DNA of 64,000 nucleotides. It comes from Xanthocytophaga agilis. GTDB taxonomy: Bacteria; Bacteroidota; Bacteroidia; Cytophagales; 172606-1. Where the stretch lies: NCBI RefSeq assembly GCF_030068605.1, contig NZ_JASJOU010000002.1, positions 124,001 through 188,000 on the forward strand, given 5' to 3'. Numbering within the stretch: position 1 is the first letter of the stretch; each line of letters opens with the position of its first letter. Made by a program: the position numbers and the translations under genes. This document shows, piece by piece, positions 35,593-44,384 of this stretch. The notes below the pieces were generated by a model that ran no database searches, was not told where the DNA came from, and saw nothing but the letters and a program-made list of their open reading frames with translations.

Positions 35593-37215
35593 TTACATCA
35601 GGTTGGGAACAAAGCCAGTGCGATTTTTTAACATATAATTAAAATCGTTCATGAGTAAGTAATCAGCGCTATCACTGAAGTGTGTGGCCTCTAATGGATC
35701 TACACCACTAGTATTCTTCTCACTATCCTTGTTCTTACGTATACCTTTGTTAGGTATATCATAGGCAGGTGCATTGGCCATTGATGTGGTAATGTGCATG
35801 GCCTTACGTTTATTGAATCGTATACGTGGTAGGTTTTCTTCTTCAGATAATAACCTAGCCCATAATAGATATCTCTCAGGGTGTAGGTGATAGCTTGCCT
35901 TGGTACGTGGTATAACAGTCCACCCAGCAGCACGTACTATCTTCATAAACTGTTGAGCATAGGTAAGATCACTGTTAGCCTGCTTCTTATCCCCTGCTGG
36001 ATCATAGCATAGTATAAGCTCTTTACAGGTATGGTATCTATAGTAGTCCACAAAGGCCTTGGCTAAATGGTCTATATGCTTAGGGTGTTTCACATATAGG
36101 GCATTAATAAACCGGTATTCTCTCATTTCTGTATGGGTAAGGTCCTGAGCAATGGACATAGTAGATATAGAAGAACCCCAGTCAACACCAGCTCTAATAG
36201 GTAGAGTAGATATACAGTCCAGATCAAACCGGCTGTCCATATCCTTCATCTGGTCAAAATTATAATGGAATTCTTCCAGCTTGGCATTATTGTAACTATG
36301 AGAATAGCCATGCTTGCCTTCTGCATCCAGATAAGGGTAAAAACCACCTTCTACTGTATTAGGCTCAATATTGAGAATTTCTGTTTCCCAGATAAAATCA
36401 GGCATGATACGGCGCATATTCCGAAAATATCGCTCTCCCAGGACTGCAATATTTTCAAAGCTGCTGGCAGCCGAAAAATGCACACAATCTTTGCGCAAAA
36501 GATTAAGCTCGTTTAAAAGAGCATTCGCCCGGGCTTTTTTTCCGGATTTATGCGCTTTCATAATTTCTTTGTTGATCAAAAACATCAAATCAATCTGTTC
36601 CTGATCCATATCCTGTTTTTTCTTCAAAATCCACTTAGCTTCAGCAGCTGTAGGCATGGATGTAGCAAAACAGATAGATTGATGTGTGTGCAAATGGCCA
36701 AAATACGTACGATTGGCACGCATAGTAGGCAGTGATTCATCCAAAAACTGATTATAGTTCAGATATTTGGCTTCATCACCCAAAACCCAATCTGTATTCA
36801 AACCGTTTGAGCTCCCCACGCGGTCCTGGCTGATCAGGTGAGCGCCTGCACCATTGTAGAAGATCATAAAGTGATCATAGCTTACAGGAGCTTCATAAGG
36901 TTCTTTCCATTTCCAGCTTTTTGGAGGTTTTCGACCTATATAATAATGGTGATCCCTGCGAAGGCCTAGCCGTTCTAATCCGGATATCAGAGAAGGTAAA
37001 GTACGAGTTAAAAGCTGAATATAGGTTTCACCAATGATCATTCCGGCTGATCTTGGCATTTGGGTAATGTTTCGTACCAGCTTATTGGCTAACAAACCCG
37101 AACTTTTAGCCGTACCACGTCCCCAAATATGATATTCCTGATTAGCATCAATCAGCATCGCATTTAGTATAGGACGGTTATAATAGATATTCTGAGCTTC
37201 AGGCTGGCTTTGCAT
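35593..37215 (-). CDS. Phage terminase large subunit
   Basis: 540 residues from ATG 37215 (two codons earlier is a TTG). ATPase domain: P-loop WGRGTAKSSG near residue 35, Walker B DWVLGDEAKYL near 146. Nuclease domain: GVDWGS, CYDPAGDKK and HFSDSADYLL, which carry the metal-binding aspartates of the RNase H-like fold. It cuts and pumps phage DNA into the prohead through the portal. The small subunit overlaps it by 17 bases. The P-loop has Ala before the Lys, a mild departure from G-K. Confidence 0.9.
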   Translation of the reverse strand: MQSQPEAQNIYYNRPILNAMLIDANQEYHIWGRGTAKSSGLLANKLVRNITQMPRSAGMIIGETYIQLLTRTLPSLISGLERLGLRRDHHYYIGRKPPKSWKWKEPYEAPVSYDHFMIFYNGAGAHLISQDRVGSSNGLNTDWVLGDEAKYLNYNQFLDESLPTMRANRTYFGHLHTHQSICFATSMPTAAEAKWILKKKQDMDQEQIDLMFLINKEIMKAHKSGKKARANALLNELNLLRKDCVHFSAASSFENIAVLGERYFRNMRRIMPDFIWETEILNIEPNTVEGGFYPYLDAEGKHGYSHSYNNAKLEEFHYNFDQMKDMDSRFDLDCISTLPIRAGVDWGSSISTMSIAQDLTHTEMREYRFINALYVKHPKHIDHLAKAFVDYYRYHTCKELILCYDPAGDKKQANSDLTYAQQFMKIVRAAGWTVIPRTKASYHLHPERYLLWARLLSEEENLPRIRFNKRKAMHITTSMANAPAYDIPNKGIRKNKDSEKNTSGVDPLEATHFSDSADYLLMNDFNYMLKNRTGFVPNLM

Positions 37216-37858
37216 CTTCAATAAAATCCGCTTTTTCGTTGATCAATTTCCTTTTCTCCTTATAGCGCTGAATCATAGTATCAATTTCAGTAGCTGTATG
37301 GTTCTCCAGGCCTGGAATCTGAGAAGGATCTACTATGATATTGTAGATATGTTGTTTGAGGTTGTCAAAATCCGGAATATTTGGATCTTCAATGTCCAGA
37401 CCTCTGATTTTGATCAGTTTTCCCAACATTTTATCCACCATATCATCATCTTTGGCTTTGTAGGCTCTACGTAGCACCCTTGTGGCATAATCTGCCAAAA
37501 GATTTCTATGGGCTTCTTTGGAAGCCTGAGAAATATCACCAAAAAGCCGTAAAGCACTTGTCACATCATGATAGGCCGTGGATTTCTTTACTTTCTTCAG
37601 TTTCATGATGATGCGTACTGTTTCTTCAGTAGTACGCATGCTTCGAAGGATAGAATAAGCCAATTCCCAACGTTCCAGTACTTCAGATTCAGCATCAGTG
37701 AGCTTTACACGCGGCTTACCATTCGGGTGATCACCCTTAATATAGTGAGCGTGTATTTTATCGAATAAGGAAGCATATTCTATAGCTGGTTGAAGATCCT
37801 GGCGACCTTCTATTCTGAGTTCCTTATTAAAGCTCTTTCTGCTTTCTTTCTTTGCCAT
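37199..37858 (-). CDS. Putative terminase small subunit
   Basis: 219 residues. An N-terminal basic region is followed by a predicted helix-turn-helix (KLTDAESEVLERWELAYSILRS; KVKKSTAYHDVTSALRLFG), then helices (ADYATRVLRRAYKAKDDDMVDKM) and a linker. DNA recognition followed by an oligomerising helical part is the small-subunit plan. It overlaps the large subunit, the normal arrangement, so the call is contextual but solid. Confidence 0.78.
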   Translation of the reverse strand: MAKKESRKSFNKELRIEGRQDLQPAIEYASLFDKIHAHYIKGDHPNGKPRVKLTDAESEVLERWELAYSILRSMRTTEETVRIIMKLKKVKKSTAYHDVTSALRLFGDISQASKEAHRNLLADYATRVLRRAYKAKDDDMVDKMLGKLIKIRGLDIEDPNIPDFDNLKQHIYNIIVDPSQIPGLENHTATEIDTMIQRYKEKRKLINEKADFIEDAKPA

Positions 37859-37863
37859 TCTAA

Positions 37864-38574
37864 CTATTTTTTAATACCCAAAGCTTCTTCTATTGTTTCA
37901 ATCTCCTTACGCCAGGCAATTACTTCTGTCTGACGATTTGCATTATCCTTTTGCTTGGAAACCTGACTACGAAGGTTATTCAGCCGGCGCATTAAGGCAG
38001 CCGGATCTTGCTGATCAGGAGTGGGCTCTACAACTGGCTTTGCAGGAAAATGGCCATGCTTCTGATAATAATCTAACTTATCCCAGTTCACATGAATCTG
38101 ATCAAAGTTTTCAAGAATCATCTTAGCTGCTTTTTTCCGTTCTTCATCACTTGGCAAATGAATCAGTGTAGCATGCAAAGAAGCCGACTGAGCATATAAA
38201 CCTTTCCATTCTTTCACTAACTCTTTACCTTCATCTGGCAGCCGGTTAAAATATAGATGTTCGTCTATTTCTTCAGTAGTAGGCTGCTTTGGCAGGCTAT
38301 CTGTTTCACCAGCTGGCTGCTGATCAGTAGCCGGCTCTACTTCAGCTACTACCTTTTCAGCCTCGAAACTGTGAACAATAACATTCTGTAGTAACCAAGT
38401 CAGTTCTTCTTTGATAGATAACCAGTTATAATCATCCGGACCAAAACCCAGTGTATGTCTGAGTCTGGGATATCTGGGACGTTCACTATAGGTATCATAC
38501 AGTTTTAAGCCAGCCCAATAGTCTTTGGGATCACGAAGCCAGGCTTCTATAGGGTGAATAACTCTTTCTGTCAT
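37864..38574 (-). CDS. Hypothetical phage protein, 236 residues
   Basis: N-terminal domain (HPIEAWLRDPKDYWAGLKLYDTYS...LGFGPDDYNWLSIKEEL), a Pro/Glu/Gln-rich linker around residues 75-95, then coiled regions (LIHLPSDEERKKAAKMILEN; LMRRLNNLRSQVSKQ). It starts in an ATGA overlap with a 57-codon gene and precedes the small terminase by five bases. Family unknown; a packaging or head accessory role is plausible from position. Confidence 0.5.
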   Translation of the reverse strand: MTERVIHPIEAWLRDPKDYWAGLKLYDTYSERPRYPRLRHTLGFGPDDYNWLSIKEELTWLLQNVIVHSFEAEKVVAEVEPATDQQPAGETDSLPKQPTTEEIDEHLYFNRLPDEGKELVKEWKGLYAQSASLHATLIHLPSDEERKKAAKMILENFDQIHVNWDKLDYYQKHGHFPAKPVVEPTPDQQDPAALMRRLNNLRSQVSKQKDNANRQTEVIAWRKEIETIEEALGIKK

Positions 38575-38744
38575 AAAAGATCTTTGAGAGCTTGTTTAAC
38601 CATGGCCAGCGAATCAGGGCTTTCACTTGTTGTTTCAAGCTGGCGTTTCAGGCTTTTGGAATAGCCATATTTTTGAAATAGCGCAACTCCTTTCCTGAAG
38701 CTGGGCTTTTTGGCATTAAGCCATTTTTCAATTTCTTCTTTCAT
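38571..38744 (-). CDS. Small phage protein, 57 residues
   Basis: ATG at 38744, stop overlapping the next start as ATGA at 38571-38574. The product MKEEIEKWLNAKKPSFRKGV... is basic and helical, with a repeated-looking GVALFQKYGYSKSLKRQL segment. It begins six bases after the methyltransferase stop. Coupling on both sides supports expression. Function unknown. Confidence 0.6.
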   Translation of the reverse strand: MKEEIEKWLNAKKPSFRKGVALFQKYGYSKSLKRQLETTSESPDSLAMVKQALKDLL

Positions 38745-38750
38745 GAAGGA

Positions 38751-39335
38751 TTATTTAAAAACCATAATAGTATTTTCAAACCACCAGCATTTTCCAGCTA
38801 ATGCACGTAAGTCTTCAGATTGCTTGTGGCAATAATCTCTATTACGTTCATGCATTTTTAACTGTATATAGTTGTTAGGCTTTTCATTCACATGTCCTAA
38901 ACCACCCTGACCAGGTACAGCCCAGCTAAGAACTATGTAAGCATCAGTATCTGATAAGTACCAAAGATTATTCAGTACTATGTCTTCATATTCAGCCGGA
39001 ATGTGTTCACCTACTTCCAGACAAAGTATCTGTGCACGTGGATAGGTCCCAGGCTTAATTTCTTCAGACAGATCCAGGCGCTCTATTGGAGAAAAGAATG
39101 CTATTTCTTCAATGCCTTCTGTAGGCTCAAATGCACGTACATCAAAGCCAGCCTGCTGTAGATATCTGGCATAAAAGCCGGTTCCACAACCCAGATCATA
39201 GACAGGCTGTGCTTTATCAAATAATTTTGCCAGGCCTTGTGCCAGCAGAATGGAATGGATATGGCCAGTCTTGGCTTCTTCCAAAGTCCAGATACCTTTG
39301 TTATTCATTGAAAATAAGTTTTTGGGTTTGAACAT
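38751..39335 (-). CDS. Phage SAM-dependent methyltransferase
   Basis: 194 residues from ATG 39335; ATG 39308 is an alternative that reduces overlap with the preceding gene to eight bases. Rossmann motif I is VYDLGCGTGFYARYLQQAG; an acidic motif (RAFEPTEG) and LCLEVGEHIP follow. The C-terminus holds WAVPGQGGLGHVNEKPNNYI. The target is not clear; pairing with a glycosyltransferase suggests methylation of a sugar or a virion/DNA-linked glycan, which is inference. Confidence 0.75.
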   Translation of the reverse strand: MFKPKNLFSMNNKGIWTLEEAKTGHIHSILLAQGLAKLFDKAQPVYDLGCGTGFYARYLQQAGFDVRAFEPTEGIEEIAFFSPIERLDLSEEIKPGTYPRAQILCLEVGEHIPAEYEDIVLNNLWYLSDTDAYIVLSWAVPGQGGLGHVNEKPNNYIQLKMHERNRDYCHKQSEDLRALAGKCWWFENTIMVFK

Positions 39336-39945
39336 CACTTGTTAGGCCTGCCTGGCGTACAACACTGGGATAGTGTGCATAATACCGAAGGCCTGATTCA
39401 GGTAGGATACTCATGCTGATCTGCTGATCAACTTGCCATTGCTCTTTTGAAACTTCTTTAATCCCTTCATAGACTTTCCGGATGGCTTCTTTTCCGCGGA
39501 CCATATAACCCTGAGTTCCCCAGCAATTAGCCGGCACAATCCAGAAGTCATTTACTTTCTGTAAGCCGGTTTTGGGCTGATCATCATAATGGGTATATCC
39601 CAGATAGACAAATTCCCAATCCGCAGGAAGCTTTGAAAGGGAAAGAGATAGCATTAGGTTAAAGCCATCTATCAGTTTCAGATCATCTTCAAAGATTAAA
39701 ATACTTTCATAGCCGTTTTCTACAGCTTCTTTAAAGATATCTCTGTGAGTCATCCAGCACCCTACCATACCAGCAGTCATGAATGGGTGTTTTAGCTGTA
39801 ATTGCTGGCCATCGACAGCTTCGTACTGTTTACATTCAATGCCAGCATCTGCCAGCTGCTTACCAGCATGCTCCCAGCGGTCTGGTCTGCGTTTGAGATT
39901 GATTACATAAATTCGGTCAAAGTTTAATTGAGAAAGTGGGCTCAT
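39301..39945 (-). CDS. Phage-encoded family-25 glycosyltransferase
   Basis: 214 residues. GT25 hallmarks: DRIYVINLKRRPDRWEHAGKQ, YEAVDGQQL, GMVGCWMTHRDIFKEAVENG, ESILIFEDDLKL (EDD metal site) and WGTQGYMVRGKEAI. The family transfers sugars from nucleotide donors in LPS or collagen glycosylation. In a prophage it may modify host surface glycans (blocking superinfection) or virion proteins. It heads the unit that also includes the methyltransferase and terminase genes and follows late motif copy 5. Confidence 0.85.
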   Translation of the reverse strand: MSPLSQLNFDRIYVINLKRRPDRWEHAGKQLADAGIECKQYEAVDGQQLQLKHPFMTAGMVGCWMTHRDIFKEAVENGYESILIFEDDLKLIDGFNLMLSLSLSKLPADWEFVYLGYTHYDDQPKTGLQKVNDFWIVPANCWGTQGYMVRGKEAIRKVYEGIKEVSKEQWQVDQQISMSILPESGLRYYAHYPSVVRQAGLTSDVQTQKLIFNE

Positions 39946-39994
39946 AAGCAGTGAGAATTAAGAGCCGTAAAGGTGTGAGAGTGGCAATTGCCAA

Positions 39995-40003
39995 GAAAGG
40001 ACA
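39995..40003 (-). promoter_or_regulatory. Late motif copy 5 (TGTCCTTTC)
   Basis: Five bases after the terminator stem and 50 bases upstream of the glycosyltransferase ATG. The palindrome GGCAATTGCC (39983-39992) lies two bases downstream. Confidence 0.55.
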
Positions 40004-40007
40004 CGAA

Positions 40008-40033
40008 AAAAGCCTGACAATTGCCAGGCTTTT
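40008..40033 (-). terminator. Terminator after the tail-tube gene
   Basis: Arms AGCCTG (40011-40016) and CAGGCT (40025-40030), extended by A/T pairs. On the minus strand it ends in TTTTTTC. It lies about 50 bases after the tail-tube stop and abuts late motif copy 5. Confidence 0.8.
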
Positions 40034-40084
40034 GCTACATATTCCCATAAAGGGATTCATCATTTGCCCACTGGGCTTGAATGT

Positions 40085-40675
40085 CTAGTCAACTAATACC
40101 AGATCCTGATAGTCTGAAGCTCCAGATCCTGAACCAGTCTTCACACGACCCGCAAAGATTGGAGCTGGTCCTTTTCTTACAGATTTAAAGCTGAAGTTAG
40201 AGCCTTTACGGTCTGCACTTGCTTTTCCAGTTGTTCCACTGGCAGGAATCATTTTAGCAGGATATGCACGATGTCCTAACATCCGGATCTGACCATCCAG
40301 TTCAGGGATCAAAAAGATCAAAGAACTGTTTTTAGCCCACTGAGCAAAACCCAGTACTTCAGCTCGTGATCCAGGCATGAAGAAATCCAGTTGGTTTAAG
40401 AAACTCATACCATCCAGTTCACCCTGTGCATCATGTTTTAATTCACCAGTTTCCAGTGTCACATAGATACGCTTAAAGTCTTTCCCTGGTAACATTTCAA
40501 TGTCTCTTGTAATGGTTACAAGATCAGCCAGTGAACCAGTAGCAGCACTGGAATCATCCTGGTCAGGCAAAGGCAAAACAAGAATTTCTTTTTCTTTGGC
40601 TACATAGATATACTGACCAACACCACTGGTATTATCATCACCATCTACATGTAGCAAGTCGGTTAAATCAGGCAT
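40085..40675 (-). CDS. Putative major tail (tube) protein
   Basis: 196 residues, strand-rich (YIYVAKEKEILVLPLPDQ, KRIYVTLETGELKHDAQ, AQWAKNSSLIFLIPELDGQIRMLG). Length, beta content and position two genes after the major capsid gene match major tail proteins of siphophages. No sequence motif proves it. Start ATG 40675. The unit ends in a terminator after this gene. Confidence 0.55.
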   Translation of the reverse strand: MPDLTDLLHVDGDDNTSGVGQYIYVAKEKEILVLPLPDQDDSSAATGSLADLVTITRDIEMLPGKDFKRIYVTLETGELKHDAQGELDGMSFLNQLDFFMPGSRAEVLGFAQWAKNSSLIFLIPELDGQIRMLGHRAYPAKMIPASGTTGKASADRKGSNFSFKSVRKGPAPIFAGRVKTGSGSGASDYQDLVLVD

Positions 40676-40679
40676 AGTA

Positions 40680-40955
40680 TTATTTTGTTAGAGAATACCA
40701 GAAGTTATTGAAGGTTACTGTATTTCCTGCTTCCAGATCAGCAGGCACCGGCTGTGCATTGTGATAGTCTGTTACCTTTTTTCCAGCAACTCTACTTTCC
40801 CCTATTTGATCATCAACTATCAACAACAGCCCCTCATTCGTTTCACGAAGCAATACATCCGCTTTCCCGTTATCGCCTCTTGAATTAGAAAAAGTACCGA
40901 TAGCACGCCAGGTGTTATCGGTAACTTTTTCCTGCAAGGTCAGATGGAACGGCAT
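40680..40955 (-). CDS. Small phage head protein, 91 residues
   Basis: Beta-rich (FHLTLQEKVTDNTWRAIGTF, LLLIVDDQIGESRVAG). It lies three bases after the capsid gene and four before the tail-tube gene. This is where decoration or head-completion proteins occur; no family recognised. Confidence 0.5.
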   Translation of the reverse strand: MPFHLTLQEKVTDNTWRAIGTFSNSRGDNGKADVLLRETNEGLLLIVDDQIGESRVAGKKVTDYHNAQPVPADLEAGNTVTFNNFWYSLTK

Positions 40956-40958
40956 CGG

Positions 40959-41954
40959 TTATGCGTAGTACAATTGGTTGTTGTCTGTACCGTCAGAGCC
41001 ACTTGCAAGGCCTGTAGATGTGCCAGTGTATACAGATACCATAACCAGCTGGTTAATCCAGAAGCCATAGCCAAGCCAGAATTCCATAAAGATTTTCACT
41101 TTATAGTCCAGAGTTTGAACATCTGTAACCTGTGGTGCATCGAAAATATCAATCAACTTCAGGAAGTTGTCTTCAGGAGTAGCAAAGATCAGATCTGATC
41201 CATCCAGACAATCCAAACCTACAATGGTACGTTTACCCAGACGGGTTTTCATGCCATTTTCGGCTGTATAGTTGGTGTTAGCACCAAACTTATTCTCATA
41301 GTCCAGAATGTAACGCTCTAGGTTAGAAGTACTCATGAAAATATATTTCAGAGACTTACGAACTTTAGTAGGTATGGCACGCTCAAATGAAGTTACTTCA
41401 GCTACAATATTGTTGTCTTGAAGAGCGTTCAGTTTGATGCGATACATAGGATTGTCTACGTTAGCAATACCATCAGCCAGAATCTTTTTCAGACCATTCA
41501 TAGAATAGCCAAACTGTCCTAGCTTAGTATTATCATACACCCCATCACCAGAAAGGATCTCGATATCTTCAACCACTTTTGGCCCTAGCTCTTTTTCAGC
41601 TATATACTTGCTGATAGGCATATCAGCCGGCTTCATATTCTCCTGATATAATTCTGCCAGCCAGCTGTTAAGGATGTCAGCTGGAACAATTTCAAAGTTT
41701 ACCTTCTGATGGTAGTTAACCAATTCATTGGTTTTGAAAGTTGTGGTGCCTAGTGCATTCCATACAGAGGCAAAACCCTGAATAACGTGATCAGTTACAG
41801 AATGTTGGGCAGGAAATTTACCCTTTACTCTCGTAAGGGTACGCATGTACTTGGAAACCTGAGCTTCACGGTACACCCATTCACGAACTACTTTATTATT
41901 TGTACGAAAATAATTCCCTAGTTCTTTTTTTACTTGCTCTAAGTTTATTGACAT
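40959..41954 (-). CDS. Putative major capsid protein
   Basis: 331 residues, the right length for an HK97-type shell protein. Seen: N-terminal helix MSINLEQVKKELGNYFRTNN, a central P-domain-like stretch (IADGIANVDNPMYRIKLN), and the A-domain motif GLDCLDGSDLIFATPEDNFLKLIDI. It follows the protease/scaffold gene by 73 bases and precedes the tail-tube candidate, standard head-gene order. The fold is inferred from length, context and the ATPEDNFLKLID pattern common in Bacteroidota phages. Confidence 0.78.
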   Translation of the reverse strand: MSINLEQVKKELGNYFRTNNKVVREWVYREAQVSKYMRTLTRVKGKFPAQHSVTDHVIQGFASVWNALGTTTFKTNELVNYHQKVNFEIVPADILNSWLAELYQENMKPADMPISKYIAEKELGPKVVEDIEILSGDGVYDNTKLGQFGYSMNGLKKILADGIANVDNPMYRIKLNALQDNNIVAEVTSFERAIPTKVRKSLKYIFMSTSNLERYILDYENKFGANTNYTAENGMKTRLGKRTIVGLDCLDGSDLIFATPEDNFLKLIDIFDAPQVTDVQTLDYKVKIFMEFWLGYGFWINQLVMVSVYTGTSTGLASGSDGTDNNQLYYA

Positions 41955-42027
41955 AGCAATGACTAGAAAAGAGTTAAAAGAGTGAGTTAGATGGAAAAAA
42001 CAATATCTTGAATAGAGTCAAGTTCAA

Positions 42028-43368
42028 TTACCGGCCTAGCATTTCATAGGCAAACTTGTTATGATCAGCTTCAGCATCTATGACTTCATTCTTATCTGAA
42101 GAAGCAGATGGAATCTTATCATCACCAGTTTTTATAGTTGCACTTGGCTGTGCTCCTGGCACCAATGCTTTCAGTCTGGTAACTTCAGCATTAGCTGTTT
42201 CCAATTCAGTTACTTTACCAGCTAGTGCAGCTTCAGCATCAGCCTTACCTTTGTCAGCAGCCGTAACTTTATCATTCAGATCTTTGATTTGGCTAGTCAG
42301 TTGAGCATTGGCATCCTGCAACTTTTTAGTTTCATCACCGAACGCCTGCAGGTTGGCTTCGTTGACCTGATCAGATTCACCGATCACTAATGCAGTCCAA
42401 CCTATTGCGGTTACAACAGCATTCCATTTCTTGGTAAGATTCATGGACTTTGTATTTGATTTAGTGGAAGAAGTTGCTTGGGATTGAAGCTCATATACAC
42501 GATTGACAGCATATTCCATATTGCCAATGCCATCAATCAGCCCAACTTGTAGAGCTAATTCAGCTTCATACATTTTACCCGTGAAAGGATTATCAACTTT
42601 GGTATTGATCTTATCCCCACGAAATTGCTTTACGCCAGCTATAAACTGATCTGCAATGAAGTTTACCGTTTCTTTGATGCCTGAGACATCCCCTTTCAAG
42701 GCATCACGATAATCTTTGTTTTTATCTTTGGACTGATCAGCATACACTTCAGTGAGCTTTATACCCTTTTGCTCATACCATTTTGAGTAATCTGCAATTG
42801 TGGTATACACTCCAATAGATCCAATGGTATCTGTTGGCTGGCTGGCAATTATTTCACTGGCACGAGAAGCAGCCCATACACCGGCACTGGCTAACATGCC
42901 ATCATCAACAAAAGCCACTACAGGCTTTCCATTGGAAACCATATCTGCTATAGAGTCAGCAAAAGTAGATGTTCCATCTACCTGTCCACCTGGTGTATCC
43001 ATTACTAGTACTGCACCCACTATCTTATTAGAAGATTTGGCTTCTTTCATATAAGATGTATAGTGCACAGTACCTAAACCACCGCAACCATCACCATACT
43101 TCAGCATAGGACCCATTACAGGAATGACTGCAATAGAGTTTTCAGGTGCTTCATTAAAACTAGTCCAGCGACTTGCACCTACAGTTCCTGCCTGAACACT
43201 ATACACCATATAAGGCCGTTCAGCATCCGTTTCATATTCTTTAGCAGGTCTGTCTACACTTTCCCCTTTCAGGATAGCTTCTACCAATGGCAGATTGGCA
43301 TTTGCCCATGTGGGATCTATCAGCCAATGTCCAGCAAGAATAGCGGAAAGCAGTTTGTAGTTTTTCAT
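42028..43368 (-). CDS. Head maturation protease (S49/SppA-like) fused to scaffold-like coiled coil
   Basis: 446 residues from ATG 43368; the longer frame would start at or before the late motif. S49 domain: IAVIPVMGPMLKYGDG, DTPGGQVDG (124-132), nucleophile Ser161 in GMLASAGVWAAS, TIGSIGVY. After about residue 310 it becomes Ala/Lys/Glu-rich with heptads (ETKKLQDANAQLTSQIKDLNDK), like a scaffold. An in-frame ATG at 42444 (codon 309) could make a separate 138-residue scaffold, as in lambda C/Nu3. It processes the prohead and lies directly before the capsid gene. Confidence 0.88.
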   Translation of the reverse strand: MKNYKLLSAILAGHWLIDPTWANANLPLVEAILKGESVDRPAKEYETDAERPYMVYSVQAGTVGASRWTSFNEAPENSIAVIPVMGPMLKYGDGCGGLGTVHYTSYMKEAKSSNKIVGAVLVMDTPGGQVDGTSTFADSIADMVSNGKPVVAFVDDGMLASAGVWAASRASEIIASQPTDTIGSIGVYTTIADYSKWYEQKGIKLTEVYADQSKDKNKDYRDALKGDVSGIKETVNFIADQFIAGVKQFRGDKINTKVDNPFTGKMYEAELALQVGLIDGIGNMEYAVNRVYELQSQATSSTKSNTKSMNLTKKWNAVVTAIGWTALVIGESDQVNEANLQAFGDETKKLQDANAQLTSQIKDLNDKVTAADKGKADAEAALAGKVTELETANAEVTRLKALVPGAQPSATIKTGDDKIPSASSDKNEVIDAEADHNKFAYEMLGR

Positions 43369-43399
43369 GCTACAAAAATTCATATGTAGCACGGCTGTA

Positions 43400-43408
43400 G
43401 AAAGGACA
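43400..43408 (-). promoter_or_regulatory. Late motif copy 6 (TGTCCTTTC)
   Basis: Immediately after a terminator and 32 bases upstream of the protease ATG. It heads the head-gene unit. Confidence 0.55.
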
Positions 43409-43411
43409 AAC

Positions 43412-43442
43412 AAAAAACCGCTAAACAAGGTCTAGCGGTTTT
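43412..43442 (-). terminator. Terminator after the small membrane-protein cluster
   Basis: Arms AAACCGCTA (43415-43423) and TAGCGGTTT (43433-43441); on the minus strand the stem ends in TTTTTT. It lies about 23 bases after the stop of the 154-residue membrane gene. Confidence 0.85.
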
Positions 43443-43464
43443 GCTGGTCTAAAAACAGGTGATG

Positions 43465-43929
43465 TTAGCTTTGAGGCAAAGTATCAGTGTTGGCTGTTTT
43501 ATCCCTATCATTTATCCATTTCGAAACCCATCCCCAAATCAATGGAAGAAGTAGTGCAGGTAAATCTTTCCCAGCAATATTATTAAGTGTCCCATCCCCA
43601 GCAAATTTGAGTATACCTAACGCTATAGTACCACCCAAACCTAATAATGTACTTTGCCAGTACTTTAGGTTTTTGAGGGTTTTGTTTAGATATAGAGTAA
43701 CGAAGGCAGCAATAACTAATCCCAGGCCAAGCAAGTTTTCAGGTTCATCAATCGTGAACACCAAATGTTCAGCTGCTTCTGATATGTCAGATCCCTGATC
43801 AATATTTTGGGAAGCACTGGAATCAATCTGGGAAATAGTTGTGTCAGTTTGTAGGCTAGCTGCTTTTAAGTCAGGCTTTGTAAAAAGGAAAGTTCCCAGT
43901 GTAAGGAACAAGAGAAATAGATGTTTCAT
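43465..43929 (-). CDS. Small exported/membrane phage protein (holin-like candidate)
   Basis: 154 residues from ATG 43929, which begins a signal peptide (HLFLLFLTLGTFLFT). A Ser/Asp-rich segment is followed by two membrane helices (LLGLGLVIAAFVTLYL and TLLGLGGTIALGILKF) and a third hydrophobic stretch (ALLLPLIWGWVSKW). Last gene of the small membrane cluster before a terminator. A lysis or exclusion role is possible; no family recognised. Confidence 0.55.
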   Translation of the reverse strand: MKHLFLLFLTLGTFLFTKPDLKAASLQTDTTISQIDSSASQNIDQGSDISEAAEHLVFTIDEPENLLGLGLVIAAFVTLYLNKTLKNLKYWQSTLLGLGGTIALGILKFAGDGTLNNIAGKDLPALLLPLIWGWVSKWINDRDKTANTDTLPQS

Positions 43930-43946
43930 AATAAATATAGAGTAGG

Positions 43947-44384
43947 TTAGTGAAAAATAAAGCGTGTGGCAATTCCTAAAGCAAACCCGATCCCAGTACA
44001 TTTCCACCAAAGTTGTTTGGCTTTCTTATTGTCTGATTGCAGGCTTTTGATTGTCAGCTGATCTTCTCTGTGCTGTACTTCCAGCCCGTGAATGATGTCA
44101 TCTTTCAATAGATTCATCTTTCTGACAGTTCGTACAGTACTGTCTTTAATGGCAAGCTGCTTTTCCTGAATAGAAGTTTTCAGTTCAAGTTTTGCCTTAA
44201 TGGGTTTGATCAGCTGGTAATCCTTTAAGTGTAAGAGAATCACGTTTGCTTCTAAACCTGTCAATGTCGTCCCTAGCGTATCGGTTAAGGTAGTCTGTGA
44301 ATGCCCTGCGAAGGGAATCACTAGACAGATAAGGAGCATTCGTATATTGCTCCTGGCGCTGGGTTTCCAGTTGAACGATTTCAT
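43947..44384 (-). CDS. Exported coiled-coil protein nested with upstream gene (spanin-like)
   Basis: 145 residues from ATG 44384 (ATG 44420 and 44339 are alternatives). Signal peptide-like N-terminus (MLLICLVIPFAGHSQ), coiled middle (LELKTSIQEKQLAIKDST; REDQLTIKSLQSDNKKAK) and a C-terminal hydrophobic end (WWKCTGIGFALGIATRFIF). It overlaps the upstream gene out of frame by 143-188 bases. Nested reading frames with coiled-coil envelope proteins resemble Rz/Rz1 spanin pairs, which fuse inner and outer membrane at lysis; this is inference. Confidence 0.55.
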   Translation of the reverse strand: MKSFNWKPSARSNIRMLLICLVIPFAGHSQTTLTDTLGTTLTGLEANVILLHLKDYQLIKPIKAKLELKTSIQEKQLAIKDSTVRTVRKMNLLKDDIIHGLEVQHREDQLTIKSLQSDNKKAKQLWWKCTGIGFALGIATRFIFH

